Below, one piece after another: positions 1 to 10,503 of a DNA stretch of 64,000 nucleotides. How positions within the stretch are numbered: position 1 is the stretch's first letter; every line of letters starts with the position of its first letter. Location of the stretch: the NCBI GenBank assembly GCA_001414485.1, contig LLEY01000072.1, positions 517,873 to 581,872 of the forward strand. Direction: 5' to 3'. Position numbers and translations under genes: made by a program. The notes beneath the pieces were generated by a model. It saw only the letters and a program-made list of their open reading frames with translations. It was not told the origin of the DNA and did not search any database. This DNA comes from Calycina herbarum (taxonomy: Eukaryota; Ascomycota; Leotiomycetes; Helotiales; Pezizellaceae).

Positions 1-939
1 GTATTTGATTTGCAAGCGCAAAACATGGAGCTGATTACTCACAAAGTTGTGGGCATCACTGTAACCTTCCACGGATCTGGTATTTTGAAAGCTTATTTGA
101 GTGGTATTCTGGCTGCTTCTCCCACCATTTTCAGCCAAAGCTGCTGATGATATTGCAAAATTACCTGCAAATTGGATGAGTATTTTTGATCAATCATAGA
201 TTTTCCTTGTGATTGTTCAATGTTCATTTGTTACACTCAGTACGGAGGTACCGTTGTTGGTTTTCATTGGAGGGGAGCTGGAGGTGGTGATGATGAAACA
301 CACGACTCAGTGACGCAGCGCTTCCTCTCCCTTCCAACTTCCAACCATGAAGAGATTTCCCGATGCAAACCTCCCAAGGTGACGAAGATAAACAAGCAAC
401 TCTTGGCTTTCGAAGCATGCATTCGGGTTCATGGTGGACAAGCCCAAAGAAGGTTACCCTCAGCCACTGGTTTGGTTTGAGTTGAATTGAATCGTGCACA
501 AATTCAATGCACGCCTTAGTGGGGCCGTTGATCGACAGGCTTAGGGATTGATTGCGCGGTGTCGTCCGAAGTTTCTGGTCAGGAAATTAAGGAGGTCTCT
601 CATTGGTGAAAGTAACCACCAGGGGAAAATATATGGGGGAGTTCAAAAGTTATTTTTGATGTCAGCAACAACCAATTCCTGCCCTGTGAAGTTGCTCTGG
701 TATGCGTCGAGGCTGAGTGGCCAGAAGGTGGACATCAACGGGGTGGATGACAATTGAGCATGCGGATTGGGCGAAGAATTTTCTTAGCCAATGGGAGAAT
801 TGATGATTGAAACAATTTATTAAAGTTGTCGTTGTGCTGACGAGTATTTGTGGGGTAGCGGGCAAAGCTCCTCGTCACCAACCCACGACTTGGCTCGTAG
901 AGAGTAAAAACGAGTGCAAATAACAAATCGTTAACTTGG
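1..939. other. Left-edge non-coding stretch
   Basis: No convincing gene. Frame 1 is open from the edge to a stop at 148-150, which could be the last codons of a gene outside the window, but nothing in it is recognisable. The longer ORFs at 220-930 overlap each other on both strands and look random. Confidence 0.5.
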
Positions 940-1052
940 TATAAGTATATTAAAGTAGAAACAGTTAAGTTCTTTTCTCTCCACCCTCACTCACCTATTC
1001 ACTCTTCACCTCTACTCTCTTATCTCCTCGACTCTTTCTTTGTTTTTCTTAT
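940..1052 (+). promoter_or_regulatory. Core promoter of the dioxygenase gene (TATA-like box and CT-rich tract)
   Basis: A TATAAGTATATTAA box at 940-953 is followed by a long pyrimidine-rich tract at about 970-1052, which ends 50 bases before the ATG at 1101. TATA plus CT-rich start regions are common at strongly expressed filamentous-fungal genes. The assignment is by pattern only. Confidence 0.45.
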
Positions 1053-1100
1053 CAACACTCACTTGTCATCTACCCATCAACCAACCTTAAAACAGCAATC

Positions 1101-2375
1101 ATGGTTTACTTCTCCAAACTCGCTCTTGTGGCTGCCACTGCCTGCCTCGTTGCTGCTCACCCTGGTGAGAAGCACGACCACGCTCAAGTCAAGAGAGAGA
1201 TTGTTCAACGAAATCAAATGGCCTCAGCTGCTAAGCGATCAATCGACTCATGCTCCAGCTCTCTCGATGCACGCGCTGTTAACTCCCGCTCTATTGAGCG
1301 TCGATCAAAGGCCTTAGCTGACCTTCGTCAAAAGCGTGGTATCACCACAAGTATGCTCTTCTCCATCTGCCAACCTTGATACATTTGACTAACCCATATC
1401 TCAGAGGCACAAAAGTTCCGTCGTGACCTTGCTACTCTCCAAGAGTTCGAGACCATCGACAAGAACGAGACTGGTGTTTACGATTTCACTAGCTCGACCG
1501 ATGCTGCTACAGTTTTCGCCGCCAACACCTCTTGCATTCTTTCCCCAGAAGTCACCGATGGACCATACTACGTAATGGGAGAGTCCATTCGCTCCAATGT
1601 TACAGAAGGCCAAGCAGGAATTCCACTGTACTTGGAGGTTCAATATCTCGACATCAACACCTGTTTGCCAGTGGAAGATCTTTACATCGATATCTGGAAC
1701 TGCAACGCCACTGGTCTCTACTCGGGCGCAGTTGCTACCGGCAACGAGGTCGGATATGATTCTACTTTCCTCCGTGGTGTCCAAGCCACTGACTCTGAGG
1801 GAGTTGTCGCATTCGATACCATCTTCCCTGGTCACTACGATGGACGTGCTATCCACACCCATTTGCTCGTTCACTCCAACGTCACTTTGATGGATAATGG
1901 TACCTTCCAGGACGGCTCAGTCACCCACATTGGTCAATTGTTCTGGAACGAGGAGCTCCGATCTGCTGTCGAAGCTACCTACCCATATAATACAAACACC
2001 CAAGCCATTACCTCCAACGACGAAGACATGTGGTCTATCGTCCAAGCTGGTACCACTTTCGATCCTTTCCCACAATACATCTACCTCGGTGATTCCATTG
2101 AGGACGGACTCATGGCTTGGATCCAAATCGGTGTTAACGCTACTGCTGATTACTCTGACTCCGACTACTACCAAGTTTCCGCCGTTCTCCAAGCTGATGG
2201 TGGACACGCTAGCTCTTCCTCTTCTACCGGTGGCGCTCCTTCTGGCGGTGAGGGTGGAAACGGTACAATGCCTTCGGGATCTCCTCCTTCTGCATCTGGT
2301 GCCTCAAGCGCTGCCTCTTCCTCGACTGCTATCGCTGAGGCCGCTGCTTCTTCTGCCGCTTCATGCTCTTCTTAG
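1101..2375 (+). CDS. Secreted intradiol ring-cleavage dioxygenase-like protein
   Basis: Two exons, 1101-1350 and 1405-2375, around a 54-nt intron (GTATGC...CTCAG with a TGACTAAC branch site); the spliced frame closes at 406 residues. Residues 1-19 (MVYFSKLALVAATACLVAA) form a signal peptide. The intradiol dioxygenase fold starts near residue 130 (CILSPEVTDGPYY). The expected non-haem Fe(III) ligands are visible: a Tyr in GPYY (138/139), Tyr228 in PGHYDGR, and His234 and His236 in HTH. The family opens catechol-type rings between the two hydroxyls; extracellular fungal members are thought to act on plant or lignin-derived phenols, but the substrate here cannot be read from sequence. The last ~60 residues are a Ser/Ala/Gly-rich tail with no hydrophobic GPI signal, so I infer a soluble or wall-trapped protein. 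Confidence 0.93.
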
Positions 2376-3525
2376 ATTTCGCTCTTTATATCTTTTCATA
2401 TTTCATGTTTTCGGTTTTCGGATATTCTCAAAAAAGCGTGTTTTGTTTTGGCCATGGATTTTACTGTATATAAAAAGGCTCTTTGGTTGGGGGTTACTCT
2501 CTCTCGTTTTTTTATTTTTATGTTTCTTTGGTGTACATAGATATCTCTGTCTCTTGGTGTGGTTGAAAGCATGTACATATATAGCTTTCCAATGAGGACG
2601 AATTTAATTCGTTACTTTAAATATTTTTGTGCTATCTTTTGTCTTGGTGATTTCATTGTTTTGTTATCTTGGCCAGTTTTATCAGTAATGATCTCAGCCT
2701 CACTATTGCTTCCACGTTGGATATATAGACAGGAACTCCCCCCCCCCCCCCACATCTGCACTCAAAAGAGTCGGAAGACCTCTAGCGAGGGATTTCGTAT
2801 AACATAAGCCTCTTCTCGGCGCGTGTACTCATTTAAAGGACTGATTTTAGAGCAAAAGAATCCATTCAGTACACATTTTTTGAGCTACATTTAATGTGAA
2901 AATTGTGCTCTAGTAAGAATCCGAGTATAGTTTTGCCAAAAGAGACGAGACACCCGGTAAGAGTCCTGAGCTTTGCTCTGAGTACACCCCATCCCGCCAT
3001 TGCCTCGGGATCTTCGTAACAAGTTAGAACATTATGCGAGAACGTTTAGAGGAATGGAAAATTAGAGTTTCTCATTCTTCTAAACCTTCTCGGACAATAC
3101 AAGTAATTATCCTAGACTAGTGCGTATAATGAAAGTAAAGGAGGTGTACTCAGAGCAAACCATGTTTCTTACAAAGTAGTTGACAAGTACTCTTTGCTTT
3201 AACAAAGCAGCTTGAGAGCTACTTTTAAAAAAGCTGTAACTTTTTGGTACTGGATTAGCTGTATAGATTCAGCTGGTGTTTGGGTGGTGGCGTAGCCTCA
3301 ATGATTGGCTGATGGTTCTACATTCTCCGCCACCAAAGCGACCCCCCTTGTATGATTTGCCCCGCTATCGACAGCCTTGCTTTCAAACTTGCAATTTACC
3401 TCATCTTCTTGTCCAAACAGCTTTTATTTCACGGTTATTGTTGTACTTGAGCTATGCAGAGTCCTACTACGTTTTCTGGTAAATGATTGGGAGTTGAACT
3501 ACCGTACTTGTCCTTGTCGGTGAAG
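2376..3525. other. Intergenic region with one copy of a duplicated segment
   Basis: Holds the dioxygenase 3' UTR, which includes the left copy of a duplicated segment (2451-2660, listed separately), and a poly-C run at 2739-2750. The stretch 2800-3480 is AT-rich with no gene I can support; the plus ORF at 3276-3482 has no recognisable features. Confidence 0.5.
2451..2660 (+). repeat. Diverged direct repeat, left copy (3' side of the dioxygenase)
   Basis: This segment begins at CATGGATTTTACTGTATAT, runs through ATAAAAAGGCT, ATCTCTGTCTCTTGGTGTGG and CATATATAGCTTTCC, and fades after TTGGTGATTTCATT. The same ordered blocks recur at 5904-6050 and 6268-6345 beyond the HET gene. It is a segmental duplication of 3'-UTR-like DNA. 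Confidence 0.7.
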
Positions 3526-5649
3526 ATGAGGATCTACCCGACTCTCAACACAGCTCTCGATGAAATCCGGCTCTTATCTATTCTGCCAGAAGTTGACAGT
3601 CAGCCGCAGCTTCGGTGTCGAATGGAAACTGTTTCACTCCAAGATTTCACTCACCAATACCGGTCGTTTCTAGCTAACGGACTGGGGGAAACGGCGAGCA
3701 GAGACATACTCGCAAGATGGGTTAATACCAATTTTCATGATCCAGACCATCTCGTTGATCGGCATCATTGTCCTCAGGTCCCAAAACCCGACCTATATCG
3801 CTACAGCTGGGGTGATTTTGCAACGCTGTCATACACATGGGGGACATCAACACAAACAGAAATCATCATTCTAAACGATAACCCATTGCAAATAGGAACG
3901 AATCTCTCGCACGCGCTACATGCCTTCCGAAAGCTCGCATACTTCGGTCACAAGTACATGCTGTGGGTCGACGCGATTTGTATCAACCAAAATGATCCGA
4001 AAGAGCGCGAATCACAAGTTGCCAAGATGCGGAACTTGTATGCCGGGTCATGGACTACAATGACCTTCCTTGGAGAAGCTGCTGAGGGGAGTGGTAAAGC
4101 TATCGACCTCATCAAGACCCTGTCGAGAATTAAGAATGAGGGGAAAGCTTGGGACTTGAGGGACAAGTTGCAAGTTGAACCTGGGTACTTGGGAGATGGG
4201 AAATGGTTGGCTTTCCAACGGTTTATCCTACGACCGTACTGGTCACGGTTGTGGGTTGTTCAAGAAATGGCACTTGCCCCGCTGAACATGTTGATGTTTG
4301 CAGGTGACGATTCGGTTACATGGGCGGAAGTTCACACTGCTCTATGGGCTATACATGCTAGCCTTTGGTACGTTAAAGAACGTTGTCTTGCCTACGACCG
4401 CAAGCTACTGCAAGTGCTTAAAGCAGAATGTCAACCCCTAGAAATGGAAGAGAATCTCGGTCGCTGGGAGGCGGAGCCTCTTCACCACATCACCAAAGGT
4501 CTGGGACGCATAGCCGAAAAGCAGGTCAACAATGAGGGTTATTTATCCATTGATGAGATGCTGGAGGTCAGCAACGCCACACTTTCCAGGTACGCGTTGG
4601 ATAAGGTTTATGGTCTCCTTGCCATAATGGAACCGGAAATTGCACGGCGAATTGTCGTTGATTATAGCATCAGCGAGTCTGAATTATTCACAAAGGTCAG
4701 CCGGCTGTATATCGCCTTTAACGGCAATCTTGAATTGCTTCGCAGCGCAAGCTGTTGGAATGACACCAAAACGCCCTCTTGGGCAGTGGATTTCTTTCGG
4801 AAAATTCGCTACCGGGACAAGCTGACTCCAGAACTCCGCTATCACGCGGATGAAGGCATAATTTCGAAATTCAGTTTCTCGTCAGATGGTCGTTTCCTTA
4901 CTGCGAAGGCAGTCATTATTGACTCAATTGACGCCATGGGAGGACTTGCGCGCTCTGAATATGAAGGCTACTCAGTATCCCGATATATGCAGTCTACCAA
5001 ACTCGAAAAATCTCATATCTCGCTTGCATCAGCGCGACTCGCTCTCCATCATGCCCTGGTGGGGGACAGGGACGGACACTCAGCCAGAAGCTATGCGCCG
5101 AGCGACGGAAATGGGATGCCCCTCTTCAACCTGCCAGCCTCTTACGAGGAAGCCATGGCTATATTTCGGGAGAGACAGTGGGCCGAGTTTGCACTACAGG
5201 GAGATCGCTATAACGACTGGTCCGATTGGAGGCGTTCAAACGCCAGGCTCAAACTTGGGCCAGAACTTGGCTACCTGGGTGACCTATTCGGTGACGAGAT
5301 TCCAGCAGATGCGCCGCTTGAGCCTCTCTGGGATGCATATCTACGTTTCAGGCATATGGCGAGTGGGAGGAAATTTGTCACTACTGTTGCCGGGAGGTTT
5401 GGTTTCGTCGCTGAGAATCATCAGATTGATAACGATACTAGTACGACGACAACATCAGCCGGAAACAACGTTCAGCGCGGTGATTTGTTCTGCATTGTAA
5501 TTGGCTGCAGTGTTCCTTTAGTTCTTCGTCCTTGTGAGGGAAAGTTTCTGATTCTGGGTGAAAGCTTCATTCAGGGTTATATGGATGGACAAATGAGAAC
5601 CGGTATCGAGGAAGGAAAGTTTTCTATACAAGAACTCGTGTTCTGCTAA
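3526..5649 (+). CDS. Heterokaryon incompatibility (HET) domain protein
   Basis: Single exon, 707 residues. ATG at 3526 is the first in-frame ATG; the open frame upstream has only TTG. The HET domain spans about residues 98-260 with the hallmark blocks FATLSYTWG (98-106), LWVDAICINQND (near 145-157), a YAGSWTTMTFLGE-like strand and PYWSRLWVVQE. HET proteins trigger programmed death when incompatible fungal individuals fuse, and some act as innate immune-like sensors. The ~450-residue C-terminal part has no repeat domain (no WD40, ankyrin or NACHT) that I can see, so the partner or trigger is unknown. The gene sits between two copies of a duplicated segment and is followed by a gene of unknown function on the same strand. 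Confidence 0.93.
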   Translation: MRIYPTLNTALDEIRLLSILPEVDSQPQLRCRMETVSLQDFTHQYRSFLANGLGETASRDILARWVNTNFHDPDHLVDRHHCPQVPKPDLYRYSWGDFATLSYTWGTSTQTEIIILNDNPLQIGTNLSHALHAFRKLAYFGHKYMLWVDAICINQNDPKERESQVAKMRNLYAGSWTTMTFLGEAAEGSGKAIDLIKTLSRIKNEGKAWDLRDKLQVEPGYLGDGKWLAFQRFILRPYWSRLWVVQEMALAPLNMLMFAGDDSVTWAEVHTALWAIHASLWYVKERCLAYDRKLLQVLKAECQPLEMEENLGRWEAEPLHHITKGLGRIAEKQVNNEGYLSIDEMLEVSNATLSRYALDKVYGLLAIMEPEIARRIVVDYSISESELFTKVSRLYIAFNGNLELLRSASCWNDTKTPSWAVDFFRKIRYRDKLTPELRYHADEGIISKFSFSSDGRFLTAKAVIIDSIDAMGGLARSEYEGYSVSRYMQSTKLEKSHISLASARLALHHALVGDRDGHSARSYAPSDGNGMPLFNLPASYEEAMAIFRERQWAEFALQGDRYNDWSDWRRSNARLKLGPELGYLGDLFGDEIPADAPLEPLWDAYLRFRHMASGRKFVTTVAGRFGFVAENHQIDNDTSTTTTSAGNNVQRGDLFCIVIGCSVPLVLRPCEGKFLILGESFIQGYMDGQMRTGIEEGKFSIQELVFC

Positions 5650-5903
5650 CATATGGTCAACATTTGTAGAGAGATTGAAGATTGACAGAGTAGTAGAAAC
5701 TAGGAAAGTTAACTACTGAAAATCTTATACCTGAGTCTGTGTTATAAAATATAGCTCATACTCAAATTAGCTTTGTTGCATGTTACTCCATTGCTGTTGC
5801 TGGGGCTCCATGTTCTTCTTGAACTCGCTCTCTTGGGTCTTTCTGGGATCCTTTTCGTCGGATTTAAGGTCTTTCACGCAGGCTTTTTTTGGGCGTTTTG
5901 ATT

Positions 5904-6345
5904 AGCTATGGATTTCACTATATATAAAAAGGCTTACTAGGTAGGGAACTCTGTCTCTCCCTTTCTTCTCTTTTCTTTTCTTTAGAGTATATAGATCTCT
6001 CTGTCTCTTAGTGTGGTGGTTGAAAGCCAGCCAGCACATATATAGCTTTCTACGGAGGTACAGCGTGTATTAAAGGTAACCCCTACACCCCTGTCACCAA
6101 CCCTGGCAGTAAAATACTTTTGAAATGGACATAGCTATAGTCAAGCATTCAATGACCAGTGCAGTTTAAAACAAAGTTATTTGAACATGCTTTGCGTGCG
6201 TAAGAGAGAATTGAAGTGGGGTGATTGAGATAGAGGAGTTACTTTTAATACACGTTGTACCTCCGTAATGATAAAATATTTGTATTTGTTGTTTAAAATC
6301 TTGTGCCATTCTTGCTTTAGTGATTTATTTTTCTTCCTCCTTGCT
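5904..6345 (+). repeat. Diverged direct repeat, right copy, interrupted by a MITE
   Basis: Right copy of the segment at 2451-2660. Shared blocks are GGATTTCACTATATATAAAAAGG, TCTCTGTCTCTTAGTGTGG and CACATATATAGCTTTC up to 6050; homology resumes after 6267 with ATGATAAAATATTTG and CTTTAGTGATTTATT. The gap between the two parts is exactly the TIR element at 6053-6265. Confidence 0.65.
6053..6265. mobile_element. 213-bp MITE with 28-bp TIRs and TA target duplication
   Basis: The left end, CGGAGGTACAGCGTGTATTA extended to 6080, matches the reverse complement of 6238-6265 over 28 bp with two mismatches. A TA dinucleotide flanks each end (6051-6052 and 6266-6267). The related segment at 2585-2600 represents the empty site (AGCTTTCCAATGAGG against AGCTTTC-TA-ATGATAA). 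No coding capacity. TIRs plus a TA duplication suggest mobilisation by a Tc1/mariner-type transposase; that is inferred from family knowledge. Confidence 0.8.
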
Positions 6346-6788
6346 TGAATGTTCCTTGTGATTGGTTACTGCCATCTGTTCTGTACGCGTGACGTGTCAA
6401 TACTCGAGGGGGGCTTGACCCAAGCATTTACCCGGTGAGGCGTAAACAGCAGGTAACACTACATATAGCCTTCTAATCTCCCAGCCTTGAATTCTCTCAA
6501 TATTCAAGTACGTATTGCCTCCGATGTAATTAGACGCATTTTTGTATATCCTATTGTGATTCAAGCGGAACAATTTACTCACACGCGAAACGCGAGGTCT
6601 AGTAGGAGATATAGGGGGAAAAGGGTTGTGTGGCGAGAAGCAACAGTTAACCATTCCATCGGGTGTGCATGGTGGTGGTTTGGATGCAACGCTGCAGTCG
6701 TGCATTGGATACTTGTCATCGAATTCGAGGCCCCCGTCAATTCATAGTTGCAAAACTTCAAATTAGCAACCGCAGAACCCTCTATAAC

Positions 6789-9516
6789 ATGTCTAGTAGC
6801 AGAAGAAGAGTTGATGACCCCGACGATGAGAGTGATTGGTCCGAGGAAGAGTTGGACAGAGCGAAGCTTTTGAAACTTGTGAGGGGAGTAGGCAGACGCG
6901 CTGCCCAATCAGGGCCTGAACTACAGACTCCAAAGGTGACGGAGACCCATGATATAGCGACATGACTAACTCAAAATTCAGAAATTTACGCACACCTCAC
7001 CTAAAATCTCCCTGTATTCACGAGAGGTAAAGGAGGTGTTAGAACGTGACATATCTCCGGCCGCTTTGGAACTCAGCTTGTATAATGGGAATATTGGTAA
7101 AACCAAATCCCTCCTAGATAATCACTTTGAGTCTGTGGCCAAAGGAGAATTTATATGGCTAAATGAGCTCCGTGAGCATGGGTATGGGACAGAGGAAATC
7201 TCAAAACTGCTGTTCAACGAGAAGAACGACTCACCATGGATCTACATTGAGCCGAAAGATATTCCCCCAGTATCGATCGTTCAAGGCCACCATCAGCAGC
7301 TCTGTGTTCATACCGGCGGTTACCATACTCGTATTGATGGCGATCCAAAATCATCTAAGACCAGGATGGGTAAGCGTTCGTCGCCATCAATACCAGACGA
7401 TGAGGAGGTGATACACCTAGAAGAGCTGTGTGGTTTAGCGGGAATTACCCCAAATACTCGCGAAATGGATAAATGGGTTGGCTCTGTCGAATTTTTAGAA
7501 GAGAACAATACCTTGGCAGCATTGGTATCGTTTGACGCCACATTAACGAGCGATGACCCCATCATTGAGACTGATCTGGTTATTCATTCTTCACCTCCGA
7601 TTCCTCCCAAAAACGCAGTATTGCAACTTTGCTCAAACATTCTCAAAGCGCTTGACAATCTTTGTACTGCAATTGGTCACGCACAGAGAGGTGGGATGTG
7701 CTGCAATTCGTTCACTATCCTTGCTTTGACACCCCGATTAGCAGGAAAAAGAGCTATTGAAATTGTTCAAATCAGGGTTGAGGTGATATCTCAGCTAATG
7801 GAGAGCCTGGAGGCTTATTTGAAGTTTTACCTAGCTGAAAATGCGTTATGTCACTTTGGGGATCTGGAGCGTGATGTCTTCAACTGCTCCGAACGGTTAT
7901 TGCGGCAGGCACTACCGAGTAGGAGAAGTTCCTTGCTCACCTCGTTAATCCAAATGCTTGACAGTGGTGCTTTGGCGACACAGGTTCTCTGCCTGGGTTT
8001 TGCCTCCTATATCAAGGCTCACATTGGGGCATTTCAGCCATTTTTCCTGGACACTCCTGTTGAAGTTGTCGTATTGTTCGGGTCTCGCGATTTGGAAACC
8101 ACAAGCATAGTCACCGCTTCTTTGTTTCGACTGACCTGCATGGACGACATGATTCAAAGCCCAGTCCTGGTTTTTCATGAAGATTTTAACCAAAATGTGG
8201 TACACAACCAACAACGGTACGACCTGCTAGCATCCCCCGTGAATCTAGTGGATACGTGGGGTCCTGGACAATTTTCCACCGAAGAAACAAAGCCTGCTTT
8301 GGATAAGTTGACTTGCGTCTTGATCGGAGGTGGTGTGATCCAACCAACGCTAAATGATACGAACATCTTGCATTGGAGTCGTGAACTTGAACCGAATCTC
8401 AATCATTCCGTTCATTTCAGCTCTACTAAGAAATACCTTATTGGCGGGGGAGTGTTGGTAAACCCCACTTGTCAAGCAAGCAGAAGAGAAAGATGGTCCT
8501 CATTTTTTGCCTCTCTTCAGAATCTCGGGACGAGTCCAGACTATTGGAAAGTGACTGAGAACGAAGTTGAATTCTCCCTCCTAGGGCAGCAAATCGTTGG
8601 CGCACAGCTACAGTTCAACAAAACCTGGACATGGTATCCTGGGAATAGTTGGAAGACGCACTATTTAAGCTTACTCGATGAGTTACCCTTCACAGAGCTT
8701 GATCGACCGTGGGGTCTCCAAGTGAGTTGTTGTACGGGGGTCTCTCGGAGGGTACCCCTGCGAGTACTTTTGGCTGATGTGATGCCCATCTTTGCCAAAA
8801 ATCTCGCCATATCCCCAGGCTGGGCCACGCTTCAGCAACGTGGTATAACTGAAGCCCTCGAGGTTGGTGGTGGCAATTTCAAGCAATGGTATGACGACTT
8901 GGCCAACTTGACAAACTCCCAGGAATTACAGGCCTTGGCAAAGGGGCTGATAAGACACATATTACTTGTTCTTCGCGATACCGGAATCGATCGAGAACAC
9001 AAGAACTTTCTGATTGCCTGCCCCCAAGATCATTCGGTTGGGAAACCAATATCGATGTGCCTACCTGTACCCTGCGAGAATGCTGGTCTATGGGCAAAAA
9101 TTCTTACCGACTCGGAGCAGTGTGCCACTTTCGCATGTATGACTACACTCTGCTTCGAATCGCAAGAGCATAAGTGTCAGAAGACGAATCCGTGGCATTG
9201 TCCATCCCTTGATACGGCGGTGCAACAACTACGAGGGAGCAACGAACCGATTCTCATTTCGCAAACTTCATGGAATCTCAATGTCAACACCAAATATTGG
9301 ATTGGAACGCCTGATTCGGGACTACAAGCCAAGGTTGTGAGAACGCCCGGGTCATCATTTACTCGATTGGAAATTTCCGAGAGCGCGGTGCCGAAGAGGA
9401 CAAGAGCAAGATTGGGGGTCATGAGCGGACTTCTGCCCAAGATGGAACATTTGAGGGAAAGACAGGTCGATACTTGGCCAGCTGAGGATGTTCTTGTGTT
9501 GTCTTCGCCTCGATGA
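6789..9516 (+). CDS. Uncharacterised 893-residue protein downstream of the HET gene
   Basis: Two exons, 6789-6935 and 6982-9516, joined across a 46-nt intron (GTGACG...TTCAG with a TGACTAAC branch site); the frame closes at 893 residues. I chose ATG 6789 because the exon 2 frame has no ATG near its start and the splice is in phase. I do not recognise the family. The N-terminus is acidic (DDPDDESDWSEEELDRAKLL), followed by a basic patch and helical segments. No signal peptide or membrane span is clear. Cysteines cluster in the C-terminal third (for example CATFACMTTLCFESQEHKC), which could bind metal but matches no zinc-finger spacing I know. Its position beside a HET gene makes a role in allorecognition possible, but that rests on proximity alone. 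Confidence 0.85.
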
Positions 9517-10503
9517 GGATTTATGTTGCCCGAGTGCTCGAAGCCCGCATCAACCAACGACTCGCTTAATGACATTCGCTTCTAGCTGCCCCCTGAATCG
9601 CCTACGGACATAGAATTCCTAGAATAACTACAACCTTTTCAAAGTCGATTATCTCAAGATCAAGACATGAAGGCAATGCTTAGGAAATATGGCTGCGAAG
9701 TCTCAGTGCTTGGCCACGTGCATTGCTACGTCATCAATATTCGAAGATCCGCTATTGAAGAACCTTGAAAACTAGCCCGATGATGTCCCACCATTTAAAC
9801 AGAGATGAGCGGATTTAGAAATCAATAATTTGTACCTACTCCGAGATAGAAATCCACCTTTACGGGCCGGCCCGGTATTGGACCCAGAAAATCGCGAGTC
9901 GTTTGGTGTACGAAATCACGGAGTATTACCACTTATGAAAATAATTCAAATTTCTGTCGTTTTGGGTTCTTGAGATTCGCCAATAAAGACTGGTTAGACT
10001 TAGTGTGTTCTCTGCCTAGTAGTGAAGCTCAAGGTTCAATACAACATTCCAGTCCGAAGCTATTTTCCATTGTGCTCGTTCAATTCTTTATTTGTCCGGA
10101 ATTCCCCACGTTTGGCAAAAAAAAAAACAAAAAAAAGAACTATCCGAGTCCATCTACAATTATCCCGGGTTTGTATGGCGAATCCGACATTAGGGTTACA
10201 GTGAACCCGGGGTAAGATCCTATTTAAACTCTGCAACTCGAACATTACCAATATTTTGTTTTGGAGAAAACAGATCCGGTTGGGTATCAAACCTTCAACA
10301 ATCCAGGTGGGGTTTAATGCTGCCGAATTTTTAACATGCATCCAATTCTGCGGGAGTATACCGAATAGGTTTCCGAACCCCCAACCTTACCTCCAACAAA
10401 AAGCATAAAGACAATGTCTCTTTCACTCCAAGGAACTCCTTGCACATCGCTCTCAACCCTTCTCAATCCCTCTCACTTCAAGATATTCATTCTTTAGGTC
10501 ACC
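9517..10503. other. Intergenic region before the tyrosinase relic
   Basis: About 1 kb with an A-rich run at 10117-10136 and no gene I can support. The last 100 bases are CT-rich and resemble a promoter leading into the decayed tyrosinase ATG at 10504. Confidence 0.5.

Noticed and set aside
1..150. Open frame from the left edge to a stop at 148-150
   Set aside because: Only 49 codons, no recognisable motif, and no way to see its upstream part.
3276..3482. 68-residue ORF just before the HET gene
   Set aside because: No in-phase splice to the HET frame was found and the text looks random; the HET domain protein is complete from ATG 3526.
10010..10060. Possible tRNA T-arm (GGTTCAATAC)
   Set aside because: No acceptor stem or anticodon arm could be folded around it. 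No tRNA or rRNA gene was found anywhere in the window.
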